Assembly: GCA_017541265.1 (NCBI GenBank)
Contig: JAFXZK010000058.1
Span: forward strand, 1 to 33,965
Origin: Bacteroidaceae bacterium
GTDB lineage: Bacteria > Bacteroidota > Bacteroidia > Bacteroidales > Bacteroidaceae
Reading direction: 5' to 3'
Length of the DNA stretch: 33,965 nt
Position numbers and translations under genes: made by a program. The notes under the pieces are model-generated. The model had not been told where the DNA came from. It ran no database searches and was given only the letters and a program-made list of their open reading frames with translations. Below are positions 23,851-31,768 of this stretch, piece by piece. How positions within the stretch are numbered: the stretch's first letter is position 1; every line of letters starts with the position of its first letter.

Positions 23851-25653
23851 ATGAAGAAGTTATCCCTTTTGTTGGCGATGCTGTCTTTGACAGCAGGCAC
23901 AAAGGCCGACGACGGCGATGTGAGGAATACTGTCGTTGACGGCTTGGAATGGACATACAAAGTTCTGAGCGAGAGCGACAGGACATGCCAGTTGGGTGGC
24001 GGAAATCCGAACCTTCCAGCTGTTCCGAGAGGTACAAGCGGACACGTCACGACTCCACAGACACTGGACGGCTATGCCGTGAAGGCCATAGGACAGGAAG
24101 CGTTCCGGGCGTGCCGTAGTGTGTCTGGCGTACATGTTTCAGACGGGATAGAGGTCATAAGCGCAGGAGCATTCTATGAGTGCTCCAATTTGGCAGAGAT
24201 TACTTTCGGTAACTCCCTGGACTCCATTGGACATCAGGCATTCAGAAGCCTCAAGCAGCTTAAGCAACTGGAGTTCCCAAATAGCTTGAGGATAATAGAG
24301 TACTATGCCTTCTATGGCTGTGAGGGCTTGGAGTCTGTCCTCTTTGGCAGTGGAATAAAATGTATAGGTGCGGATGCATTCCGCGGATGCTACAATCTGG
24401 AAGAAGTGGACTTCCCCGATGGATTGGAGACCATTGGTGCCGATGCCTTTAACAGGTGCAACTTGCAGAGCATCTACATCCCTGCCAGTGTCCGTTCTAT
24501 AGGAGGGTGTGCTTTTTCAAGTAATGTCAACCTGTCGTCTATTGTCGTGGATGCCAACAATTTGTACTATGACTCGCGCAACAACTGCAATGCCATTATC
24601 AGCAAGGAGGATGACCAGTTGTGGGCAGGATGCAACAACACGCTGATACCCGACGATGTGCGCATCATTGGCGTGGCGGCTTTCAGGAACTGTAATGGCT
24701 TGACCAGCGTCACTCTGCCAGCAAGCTTGAAGTTTATGGATGGCAATGCTTTCGAAGACTGCACCAACCTGGCGCATGTGGTGATACCGGCGGGGCTGAA
24801 AAGTTTCAGGGGGGGGAAGAACTTTTTGGGATGCACTAATCTGCAAACGGTGACATGCTATATGAACTCACCCTGTGCCATTAACGCCAACGGCTTTTCC
24901 GATGTCACCTTTGCCAACGCCACCTTGCAGGTGCGCAGAGGATGCAAGGCAAAGTATGCTGCCACAGACTATTGGAGCAAGTTCGGGAACATCGTTGAGA
25001 TAGATGCCCCTGACTATATGGAAGGTGACCGCCGTGTTGCCGATGTCGATGGCATTGCCGTTGCCTACCGTGTCGTGAGCGAGACAGAAAAGACTTGTGC
25101 CATTGGCGATTTCACAAAGGAGGATGGTTTTAGCTATTTACTTCCAGCAATTGACCCAAGTTTGACAGGCTCTTTTTGCATCCCCGAAAGTTTGAACGGC
25201 TATAAAGTGGTGGCTGTGTCCTTTGCCGCATTCTTCAATACTGTCTTGACAAGTGTCACAATCCCCCAAACCGTAACATTTATTGACGAATATGCGTTTG
25301 TAAATTGCAAGGACTTGGAGGTGGTTGTGTCCAATATCACGAATCCGTTTGAGATAAACGAAAACGTATTCCTCTGTTATAACTATGAGACAGGTGGTGC
25401 TCCGTCCTTTTCCTCTGCCACGCTTTATGTGCCGGAAGGCACGAAAGGACTGTATGAAAGCACGCCGGCATGGAACAGGTTCGCCAATATCATAGAAGAC
25501 AATGACACCAAAGTCGTCGAGCCGCAGGCAGCCGATGCAAGCGCTGCATCCGTGCAGTGCTACTCGCTTGACGGAAGGAGGCGCAACGAACCAGTCAAGG
25601 GAGTGTATATCCTCAGGAATGTAAACGGCACCGTACGCAAAATAATGAAATGA
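23851..25653 (+). CDS. BspA-like leucine-rich-repeat surface protein with T9SS tail
   Basis: 600 residues. A signal peptide (MKKLSLLLAMLSLTAGTKA) is followed by repeats of the Treponema/BspA type LRR_5 (about 23 residues each, pattern AFxxCxxLxxVxxPxSLxxIGxxAF), for example IGQEAFRACRSV, FYECSNLAEI and NAFEDCTNLAHV. A second unit starts near residue 400 with DGIAVAYRVVSETEKTCAIG, repeating the opening DGLEWTYKVLSESDRTC, and is shorter; so an internal duplication has occurred. The last ~35 residues (VQCYSLDGRRRNEPVKGVYILRNVNGTVRKIMK region) fit a type IX sorting domain. Such proteins act as adhesins. It is the last intact gene of the operon; the next ORF overlaps it by ATGATG but is broken. 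Confidence 0.9.
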   Translation: MKKLSLLLAMLSLTAGTKADDGDVRNTVVDGLEWTYKVLSESDRTCQLGGGNPNLPAVPRGTSGHVTTPQTLDGYAVKAIGQEAFRACRSVSGVHVSDGIEVISAGAFYECSNLAEITFGNSLDSIGHQAFRSLKQLKQLEFPNSLRIIEYYAFYGCEGLESVLFGSGIKCIGADAFRGCYNLEEVDFPDGLETIGADAFNRCNLQSIYIPASVRSIGGCAFSSNVNLSSIVVDANNLYYDSRNNCNAIISKEDDQLWAGCNNTLIPDDVRIIGVAAFRNCNGLTSVTLPASLKFMDGNAFEDCTNLAHVVIPAGLKSFRGGKNFLGCTNLQTVTCYMNSPCAINANGFSDVTFANATLQVRRGCKAKYAATDYWSKFGNIVEIDAPDYMEGDRRVADVDGIAVAYRVVSETEKTCAIGDFTKEDGFSYLLPAIDPSLTGSFCIPESLNGYKVVAVSFAAFFNTVLTSVTIPQTVTFIDEYAFVNCKDLEVVVSNITNPFEINENVFLCYNYETGGAPSFSSATLYVPEGTKGLYESTPAWNRFANIIEDNDTKVVEPQAADASAASVQCYSLDGRRRNEPVKGVYILRNVNGTVRKIMK

Positions 25654-25810
25654 TGCGAATTGTTATGAGAGTTCCTGTTTTAGCTGTTCTTTTCTTCAAC
25701 GTCTTGGCGGCTTTGGCCTAGAAAGCTCCTGCGCCCATTGCACCTCTGCCTCTGCCGAAGCAGGTGGAGTGGCAGAAGATGGAGACATACGCTTTTGTGC
25801 ACTATGGACA
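25650..25810 (+). pseudogene. Remnant of a GH29 alpha-L-fucosidase (5' end only)
   Basis: The ATG at 25650 overlaps the stop of the LRR gene. Reading on gives MMRIVMRVPVLAVLFFNVLAALA, a signal peptide, then TAG at 25719-25721 where a Gln codon (CAG) would give the usual AxAQ cleavage, then KAPAPIAPLPLPKQVEWQKMETYAFVHYG. This segment matches the N-terminus of bacterial GH29 fucosidases (APxPxGPxPxxxQxxWQxxExxxFxHFG). After HYG the similarity stops abruptly near 25807. No further fucosidase sequence is found downstream. So a nonsense change and a deletion or replacement have destroyed the gene. GH29 identification rests on about 30 residues. Confidence 0.7.
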
Positions 25811-25829
25811 TGTTTCCGCAAGTCCAGCA

Positions 25830-25979
25830 TCAATCACCCAAGTCTTCATCCAGCTGGGCCCAATCATCCTCTTCCGACCATCTGCGGCTTCTGCTGCCGC
25901 CGCTGTAGCCTCCCCCTCCACCATTGTTCAATGCTCTGGAAAGCAGGAAAATCACTATAACTGCAACTATTATCCACAT
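25830..25979 (-). CDS. Possible small membrane protein, 49 residues
   Basis: An ORF shorter than 60 codons. It starts MWIIVAVIVIFLLSRAL, a membrane helix, then NNGGGGGYSGGS and a charged tail RSRRWSEEDDWAQLDEDLGD. An in-frame TAG lies two codons before the ATG, so the start is bounded. The helix/Gly-linker/acidic-tail design suggests a real single-pass protein or the end of a longer one; no family recognised. It lies between the fucosidase remnant and the res gene, on the same strand as res, with its 5' end 71 bases from the res stop. Could be a chance ORF. Confidence 0.4.
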   Translation of the reverse strand: MWIIVAVIVIFLLSRALNNGGGGGYSGGSRSRRWSEEDDWAQLDEDLGD

Positions 25980-26049
25980 AGGCTATTAAAAAATATGATT
26001 CCTTTTCTGTCAGACCATAAGGGCTAATGCTGTAGCCATAAAGCGTTTT

Positions 26050-29022
26050 TCATGCAAACAGGTCTCCCACAAGGAATGAAAGTGATACTTTCAACCGCTC
26101 ACAGATGTCTGTCAGGGTTGCGCCATTGGCAGCAAGAGCATAGAAGTGGTCTTCGCTAAGCAGCACATATTCCCATGTCCTGTTCATTCTTTCTGTTGCC
26201 TTCAGTTTGTTTATTTTTCTTGTCCACTCCACCGTTGCCGTTTGCTTTTGGCGAACATTCTTGTCAAAGACTTTGTCGTTGCCTTTTGTTTCGATGAGAT
26301 AAACCTTTTTCGCTGTTGCGACGATAAAGTCGGGATGATAGGTTGCCATGAGACCATCGTGACGGATGTAATAAATGATGGCAAAGGGGTGTTGGTTCTC
26401 GCTTATCTTCAAGTATCGTTCGACTTCGCCATCTTTTTCGAGGAATTCAATGAATGCCTGTTCCAAGCCGCCGCCATGTGTGGGATAAGCCTGCCGTTCG
26501 TAGATAGTTTTATTAGTTTCTATGGAATACGCTTCACGCATCTTGATTTCTTCTACTGAAGAGAACTTAGTATGCACCACCTGAGCATCTGTCGTCAAGA
26601 TTTTCTCTTGCATATGGAAAATGGCTCTTGCCATTACCTCTATAATATGCTTGGTGACGATTGCTTCCCTCGACAGCAGAATCTTCCAGTCGTTGCCATT
26701 GAAGGGATTGAACGGCTGGCTGAAAAGCCGCGTCCGTATGTAGCGGTCAACCACAGCGATAGTTCTTGCGTCGTTAATCTGTATGTTTGGCACAGGCATT
26801 TCTTTGTGTGATGAAATCTTGTCGAATCGCATTGTGATGGTACGCAACAGCTTTTGCAGATATTCGTTGTAGCTGGTGGCAGAGAACAGATTGGCTGTTA
26901 CCTTGTATCTGCCGAACTGAGTCTTTGAGAGGGCTTCCTGCGAGATAAAGATCTCGCCGTCTTGTGCCAAGAACTGTCGAAGCCTTTCCAGAGGGAAGGC
27001 GGTAAAGGGTTCAAGGCTGTTTATATCTATCTCCACATCTTCCAGCTCCTCTTCTGCATCTTTGACTATCATGGGCCACTCGAAGTCGAATTGTTCGTAG
27101 TCTTCTCGCAATCCCACTCTAATGATGTCGCCTGTAGAGCCGCCTTCGCCCACATCTTCTGTTTCCTCGACTGCCAAGCCTCCTTCGAGCAGTTCCTCAT
27201 AGAAGCGGATGAAAGCAGGATGCTCTATGATGCTGAGCATATCGAGATAGGTCCTTGGTTGACTGTGCAATTGCAGAACACGCTTGCGGTCTTCTTCCTT
27301 TGTGCTTAGGTATTCTGGTTCTCGCCACATCAGGCGAAGGCCACGACCTATAATCTGTTCCAACAGGATAGGTGCTTCCGAAGAACGCAGAGGCACGATG
27401 ACACAGATGTTGTTGACGTCAAATCCTTCTCGAAGCATCAGAACGGAGATAATGACCTTTGGCTTCTTATATTTGTCGATGTCGAAGAGTTTCTTCTTCG
27501 TCTCCCGCCATTCTTCCTCCGAGACTTCACCCTTGGCGTTGCTGTCGATGGTAACAACCTCTTCTTCTGTCAGGCCGTCGTCTATCATCATCTTGGCAAC
27601 AAAAGGTGTTACGGAAGTGTCTTCGCAAATGACCAGCATCTTTGGGTTCTTCCTCTTATCGACATCTGTAAATTCCTTTTCGAGTTTCTTCAGCTTTGCC
27701 AAGCCTGCACGGAGCATCAGCCGTTGTCCGTCGCTCAGGTCGCAGACCTTGTTTCGGTCGTCGCGAACGGCTTTGTAGTCAAGGTCTTGAAGTTCGGTCA
27801 GCTCCTGCCTGCGGTCGAGCAACAAGGTCTTCACCAAGCCCTTTCGCATAGCCGTTGCCAAATCGAAATCAACGACGATGTGAGGGAAATAAGCCTTCTG
27901 TGCATTTCTGCCAGAGCCTCTCATGTCGTAGGGCGTAGCCGAGAAATCCACTTGGAAGAACCTATCACCTTTTTTCTCCGAGATGATGTTCAAGCCCTTC
28001 TGCCATTCCACTTCCTCCGTCTCGCCGTTGCGTTTCAGCTCATGGATGTGATGGGCTTCATCATTGATGACCATGATGTCCTCCAACCCGGCAAGGTATT
28101 CCAGTTCCGAGCCTCTGAGGTAACGACGGTCAAGCATCCCAAGGTCGTTGCCTGCTGCTTTGCCCGGGCGTATGGGCAGCAGTTCCTCTATCATTTCCGG
28201 CACACTCATCATGCTCCCCTCGCCTTCAGGAGAGGGGCTGGGGGTGAGGCTTTGGTTCTCGAACAAATGCCAGTTCGTTAAGGCTATCAGCCCGTCGCCT
28301 GTTGTCTTTCGACCAATGCCTTCTTCCTTTGTGACGACATTGTTCTGTATGAAAGAAAAGACCTCCTGTCGATAATGTACAGGAATAAAGACTTCCTGGT
28401 TCAGATAGAAGTCGTTAGTCTCGAAGTTGCGTCCTTCCTTGTCGCGCTCTAACCTTCCGCAGAAGGCATCAAGCAGACGGTCATAGACGATGAGGCCTGG
28501 AGCTACAATCAGGAAGTTCTTGGTGAAGCGGTTTGGCTGTTGTTGATGGGGATTTGAAATCCCCATCTTTTGAGTCGGGGATTTCAAATCCCCTCCAACA
28601 AAGGGAACTTCCCTTCTTGCATTCAGCATCTGCCATATCAGCAGGGCGTGCATCACCCACGTCTTGCCTGTGCCTGTTGCCATCTTCACGGCATATTTGG
28701 GCATTTGGTATTTCTGCTGACTCAGCGTGCCAAATTCTAACGAAGGCATCAGGTCGGGTGTAAGTTTCTCGTAATACTCCAAAACATTCCTTACGCCTAA
28801 TACTTCGTGGAGATAGATGATATTAAGAATGGCCTGCCGCTGACCAGCATGGAAGTTGCGGCTCCGCAGCGAGCAGTATTCCCCGGAGAACCAGAACCGC
28901 AGCAGCTCCCCAGTTGTCGGCGTCACCTGTTCCATCAGTTCGCCACTCTCCCAGGCTTCGTTCACCACCTCGCTCAGCCGCTTTGCCAGCTCCAGCGACA
29001 ATGCATTATTATCTGTATTCAT
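26050..29022 (-). CDS. res: Type III restriction enzyme, Res subunit
   Basis: 990 residues. Superfamily 2 translocase motifs: Walker A MATGTGKT (114-121), Walker B/DEAH-box NDEAHH (320-325), motif III-like FSATPYDMRG and motif VI QIIGRGLRL. A C-terminal PD-(D/E)xK nuclease follows: HPDFIVATAKKVYLIETKG with Asp near 898, Glu 911 and Lys 913. Together with Mod it cuts DNA between head-to-head sites after ATP-driven movement. Two palindromic repeats are inserted in frame: residues ~142-162 (GGDLKSPTQKMGISNPHQ) and ~257-271 (SLTPSPSPEGEGSMM), both in loops between motifs. All catalytic residues remain. It lies downstream of mod on the same strand but is separated from it by a toxin-antitoxin cassette in the opposite direction. 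Confidence 0.93.
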   Translation of the reverse strand: MNTDNNALSLELAKRLSEVVNEAWESGELMEQVTPTTGELLRFWFSGEYCSLRSRNFHAGQRQAILNIIYLHEVLGVRNVLEYYEKLTPDLMPSLEFGTLSQQKYQMPKYAVKMATGTGKTWVMHALLIWQMLNARREVPFVGGDLKSPTQKMGISNPHQQQPNRFTKNFLIVAPGLIVYDRLLDAFCGRLERDKEGRNFETNDFYLNQEVFIPVHYRQEVFSFIQNNVVTKEEGIGRKTTGDGLIALTNWHLFENQSLTPSPSPEGEGSMMSVPEMIEELLPIRPGKAAGNDLGMLDRRYLRGSELEYLAGLEDIMVINDEAHHIHELKRNGETEEVEWQKGLNIISEKKGDRFFQVDFSATPYDMRGSGRNAQKAYFPHIVVDFDLATAMRKGLVKTLLLDRRQELTELQDLDYKAVRDDRNKVCDLSDGQRLMLRAGLAKLKKLEKEFTDVDKRKNPKMLVICEDTSVTPFVAKMMIDDGLTEEEVVTIDSNAKGEVSEEEWRETKKKLFDIDKYKKPKVIISVLMLREGFDVNNICVIVPLRSSEAPILLEQIIGRGLRLMWREPEYLSTKEEDRKRVLQLHSQPRTYLDMLSIIEHPAFIRFYEELLEGGLAVEETEDVGEGGSTGDIIRVGLREDYEQFDFEWPMIVKDAEEELEDVEIDINSLEPFTAFPLERLRQFLAQDGEIFISQEALSKTQFGRYKVTANLFSATSYNEYLQKLLRTITMRFDKISSHKEMPVPNIQINDARTIAVVDRYIRTRLFSQPFNPFNGNDWKILLSREAIVTKHIIEVMARAIFHMQEKILTTDAQVVHTKFSSVEEIKMREAYSIETNKTIYERQAYPTHGGGLEQAFIEFLEKDGEVERYLKISENQHPFAIIYYIRHDGLMATYHPDFIVATAKKVYLIETKGNDKVFDKNVRQKQTATVEWTRKINKLKATERMNRTWEYVLLSEDHFYALAANGATLTDICERLKVSLSFLVGDLFA
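28214..28255. repeat. Family 1 palindromic element in frame inside res
   Basis: CTCCCCTCGCC-TTCA-GGAGAGGGG followed by CTGGGGGTGAGGCTTTGG. It has the same plan as the elements in feoB and the M20 gene and is read as SLTPSPSPEGEGSM on the minus strand. Confidence 0.8.
28546..28593. repeat. Family 2 double palindrome in frame inside res
   Basis: ATGGGGATT-TGA-AATCCCCAT (28546-28566) followed by GGGGATT-TCA-AATCCCC (28577-28593). It shares the GGATT/AATCC hairpin core of the intergenic arrays and encodes GGDLKSPTQKMGISNPHQ on the minus strand. Confidence 0.82.
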
Positions 29023-29040
29023 AATTATATACGCTTTTTG

Positions 29041-29071
29041 TTTGTTGTTTAAGGAAAAAGATGTAATTTTG
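29041..29071 (+). promoter_or_regulatory. Promoter of the toxin-antitoxin pair
   Basis: TTTG (29041-29044), 19 bases, TAATTTTG (29064-29071), 28 bases before the antitoxin ATG at 29099. It lies in the 76-base gap upstream of res, whose own promoter is not evident. Confidence 0.72.
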
Positions 29072-29098
29072 CAGAAGAATTATAAAAGAATTATTGTT

Positions 29099-29365
29099 AT
29101 GACAGCAGTACAGTTGAATGCCATGAACACCGAATTGTGGCAGAGCATAGGAGCCATCGCCGACCGCGAATCTCTGATGAAGCGGCTGACGCGGTATGCC
29201 AAGAAACTGGTGAGAGAGAAGAACGACCCCACCCTGATGACCAAGGAAGAGTTCTTTGCAAAGATAGAACTTGCAGAGCAGCAGGCAGCAAGAGGCGAAG
29301 GGAAAGAAATCCTGCCGGGCGAAGACTTAACAACCTTTTTAAGACGTAACGGCTATGACATTTAA
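29099..29365 (+). CDS. Probable antitoxin of a YoeB-type module
   Basis: 88 residues: MTAVQLNAMNTELWQSIGAIADRESLMKRLTRYAKKLVREKNDPTLM and so on, ending EILPGEDLTTFLRRNGYDI. The helical N-terminal half could dimerise and bind DNA, and the C-terminal acidic stretch would wrap the toxin, as in Bacteroidetes antitoxins paired with Txe/YoeB. I do not recognise a Phd or RHH signature clearly, so the call leans on the neighbouring toxin. The 11-base overlap with the toxin gene (29355-29365) implies coupled translation with antitoxin first. The ATG at 29099 follows the promoter; upstream in-frame ATGs lie in res antisense. The pair would be self-regulated. Confidence 0.75.
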   Translation: MTAVQLNAMNTELWQSIGAIADRESLMKRLTRYAKKLVREKNDPTLMTKEEFFAKIELAEQQAARGEGKEILPGEDLTTFLRRNGYDI

Positions 29366-29630
29366 GGTTATTATCCAACCTCAAGCAATGCTTGATTTGG
29401 AACGCCTTGCTAAGAGCGAGCCAAAGGCTTTCGCCAAGGCAAACCGCTTTATAGCCGAACTTCGTGAACATCCCAAGACGGGTCTCGGGCATCCTGAACC
29501 TCTGAAAGGGAAGCCCGAAGGCCGTTGGAGCCGTGAGATAACGAAGAAGCACAGGCTTATCTACCGCATCTTTGAGACCGAAGTCTATGTCGATGTGCTT
29601 GCGGCCTACGGGCATTATGACGACAAGTAA
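29355..29630 (+). CDS. Txe/YoeB-family toxin (mRNA endoribonuclease)
   Basis: 91 residues. RelE/ParE fold, Txe/YoeB branch: MTFKVIIQPQAMLDLERLAKSEPKAFAKANRFIAELREHPKTGLGHPEPLKG, then GRWSREITKKHRLIYRIFETEVYVDVLAAYGHYDDK. The W-S-R-x-I-x-x-K/E-H-R-L-x-Y-x-I stretch and the terminal GHY match YoeB, in which Glu, Arg and the C-terminal His-Tyr act in ribosome-dependent mRNA cleavage. It is intact, so the module is probably active. It lies tail to tail with mod (65 bases apart) and head to head with res. Confidence 0.92.
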   Translation: MTFKVIIQPQAMLDLERLAKSEPKAFAKANRFIAELREHPKTGLGHPEPLKGKPEGRWSREITKKHRLIYRIFETEVYVDVLAAYGHYDDK

Positions 29631-29639
29631 GCGCATATC

Positions 29640-29697
29640 CTCTTTCCCCCTTTTTACCTTTTTTACCTTTTTACTTTTTTACCTTTTCACTTTTTCA
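29640..29697. repeat. Polypyrimidine tandem tract (TTTTTACC)n
   Basis: Several imperfect copies of TTTTTACC between the toxin and mod. The mod stop codon (TGA on the minus strand) lies at the inner edge of the tract. A similar GTGAAAA tract ends the window at 33950-33965. Confidence 0.75.
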
Positions 29698-31698
29698 CCT
29701 TTTCAACGTTTCTACCACCTGACTTTCGAAGCCGAAGACATCCACAGCCTTGATGCAGACTTGGCGGCTGTCTTTGTGTGGCACTCGCAGACGTGTCTTA
29801 TAGACGCAGTGCAGCGGGTCGTTGTCGTTGCCGGTGTTCTCGCGGTAGTCTTGCCAAGTGGAGCGGAAGGTCACGCCGTCGTAGTCGGGGTCGATGCTCC
29901 AGTACTCTATGAGTGACAGCGGGTCGTCGTTCATCACCTTTTGTAGCGCAACCTTGTCCTTGTCGTCGAGCGGGATGTTGTCGGGCGAGAGCAGGACGTA
30001 GTTCTCCAGTTCGATGTCGAGTTCGTCGTTCTCTCCCTGCCTCGTGTTAAGCACAGGCTTTGCCACAAGGTATTGCAGGGAGGAGAAGCGGACGGAGCGG
30101 TCGTCGATGAGCTTCTTGTAGCCTTTCTTTGCGAGCTTGTCGAGGAGGTCGGGCGGGATGACGAGCACCTCGACCTTCGAGTCGGCGTACTTCTGTATGG
30201 CTTGCGAGATGTCGAAGGCGAAGTTCCAGCCAAGCACGACGACCTTCTCCCAGTCGCCGCCCAGTAGCGATGCCTTTGCCTCGACGGCTTTGCGGATGGT
30301 GGCGGCTGTGGTGAGGCGGTTGGGCGAGTCGGCCATCACGAGCGTGCGCGTTCCTTTAATATATCCGAAGCTGCGGTCGTTGGTCTGTTCGGGCGTGAAG
30401 GGCAGAGCGCCATAAAGTCCCAGCACCACTTGGCTGAGGTCGCCCACGTGCTTGTAGCGTTTGTTGTTTCGGAAGGCTTCCTTCTGATAGTCGCCGATGC
30501 TCTGATAGAGGAAGGGCTTCACCTCTTGGTCGATGAAGCGTTTGCGCATGACGAGGGAAGCAGGCTTGCCGATGTCGCAGGTAATCCATCGCCTGCCCAG
30601 ACGCTCCGCCACAGCCGCCGTCGTGCCGCTGCCTCCGAAGAAGTCGCAGACAAGGTCGCCTTCATTCGAAGAGGCTTTGATAATACGTTCAAGGAGGGCT
30701 TCGGGCTTCTGAGTTGAATAGTTTACAGCTTCTATGGCTTGTGAGTTAATAATAGAAATATCCCACACATCATCTAATTGAGCTCCATCCATTTCGTCAA
30801 GATACTGTTTACGCCTCCATGCTCCTGTATTGGTTTGGAATATTCTGTTCTCGCGGCGCATTTGTTCAATTGTTTCCTCTCTTAAATTGCCTAAGTTTTG
30901 ATCAACCCACAATCTGCCGTCAGGATCTTTTCTTGCTCTATCAAATAGATAAGTGGGGAGTTCTCCGTACTGAGGACAGAACAAATAATGAGTAGAATCC
31001 TTCGCATAGATGAATATTGTATCATGCTTCCTTGCGTATGCAGATTTTACAGGAGAAGGACCACCATAGTGCCAAATTATTTCATTTATAAGGTTTTCTT
31101 TTCCAAATACATCATCAAGCATCAATTTAACATAGTGTCCAATATGCCAATCAATATGTACATAAATACTTCCTTTCTCTGAAAGCAATTCACGCATTAG
31201 CAATAACCTTGGATATATCATCTTCAAGTACGAGACAGTCCCTTCTTCCCAAGTATCTGCATAGGCGAATTGCTCGATGACTGTCGGTTTTTGCTGTATG
31301 TCTGTGCCAGGGAGGGAAATCTTCGTGCGGTAGTCTGCTTTGGAGTCGAAAGGCGGGTCGATGTAGATAAGGTCCACTTTGCCGCGAAGGGAAGGAAGTC
31401 CTGTTTGGGCGTCGCCTGCAAGGAGCGCTTGCATAGCCAAGAGGTTGTCGCCATAGATGAGGCGGTTCATCCAGTCTGGTGTTGCGGGGGATTTGCAATC
31501 CCCCGCCATCGTAAAGGCATTGGGTATCTGCGGCGTGTAGCCTCGGAACAGTCCGCTTACGTCCTTACTTGGCAACACCAGTTCGTTGGTCTGAAGCCCA
31601 ATCTGTGTGCCACTACTCAGCCGCTCCAGTATCTGTGCGGCTTCCCGTCTGCCCTCGCTCACGATGCGCGGCAGCTCTTCGATTAACGATTTAGCCAT
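29695..31698 (-). CDS. mod: Type III DNA methyltransferase, Mod subunit
   Basis: 667 residues. N6-adenine methyltransferase of the beta class, in which the catalytic motif precedes the cofactor motif: IYIDPPF (motif IV, 114-117) then [16 protein letters not shown] (motif I, near 353-360) with [15 protein letters not shown] (motif X) before it. The region between, residues ~167-326, is where the target-recognition domain lies; it is much richer in A+T than the rest of the gene. An in-frame repeat ([10 protein letters not shown], residues ~65-74) sits in the N-terminal part. It modifies one strand of the type III recognition site and is also needed for cutting by Res. The start ATG (31698-31696) lies one base from a perfect hairpin. 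Confidence 0.93.
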   Translation of the reverse strand: MAKSLIEELPRIVSEGRREAAQILERLSSGTQIGLQTNELVLPSKDVSGLFRGYTPQIPNAFTMAGDCKSPATPDWMNRLIYGDNLLAMQALLAGDAQTGLPSLRGKVDLIYIDPPFDSKADYRTKISLPGTDIQQKPTVIEQFAYADTWEEGTVSYLKMIYPRLLLMRELLSEKGSIYVHIDWHIGHYVKLMLDDVFGKENLINEIIWHYGGPSPVKSAYARKHDTIFIYAKDSTHYLFCPQYGELPTYLFDRARKDPDGRLWVDQNLGNLREETIEQMRRENRIFQTNTGAWRRKQYLDEMDGAQLDDVWDISIINSQAIEAVNYSTQKPEALLERIIKASSNEGDLVCDFFGGSGTTAAVAERLGRRWITCDIGKPASLVMRKRFIDQEVKPFLYQSIGDYQKEAFRNNKRYKHVGDLSQVVLGLYGALPFTPEQTNDRSFGYIKGTRTLVMADSPNRLTTAATIRKAVEAKASLLGGDWEKVVVLGWNFAFDISQAIQKYADSKVEVLVIPPDLLDKLAKKGYKKLIDDRSVRFSSLQYLVAKPVLNTRQGENDELDIELENYVLLSPDNIPLDDKDKVALQKVMNDDPLSLIEYWSIDPDYDGVTFRSTWQDYRENTGNDNDPLHCVYKTRLRVPHKDSRQVCIKAVDVFGFESQVVETLKR
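31484..31506. repeat. Family 2 palindrome in frame inside mod
   Basis: GCGGGGGATT-TGC-AATCCCCCGC, a perfect 10-base stem, read on the minus strand as AGDCKSPAT. It is a single-hairpin version of the intergenic arrays. Confidence 0.82.
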
Positions 31699-31699
31699 A

Positions 31700-31719
31700 G
31701 CATTATAGTTTTATAATGC
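31700..31719. promoter_or_regulatory. Perfect inverted repeat immediately upstream of mod
   Basis: GCATTATA-GTTT-TATAATGC, an 8-base stem with 4-base loop. It occupies positions -2 to -21 before the mod start codon, where a ribosome would bind. It could be an operator for a dimeric regulator or an mRNA hairpin that hides the start. Confidence 0.55.
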
Positions 31720-31768
31720 GTCGAGCCAATATACAAACATTCCCGCAAGTACCTTTCCGCATCTGTTC

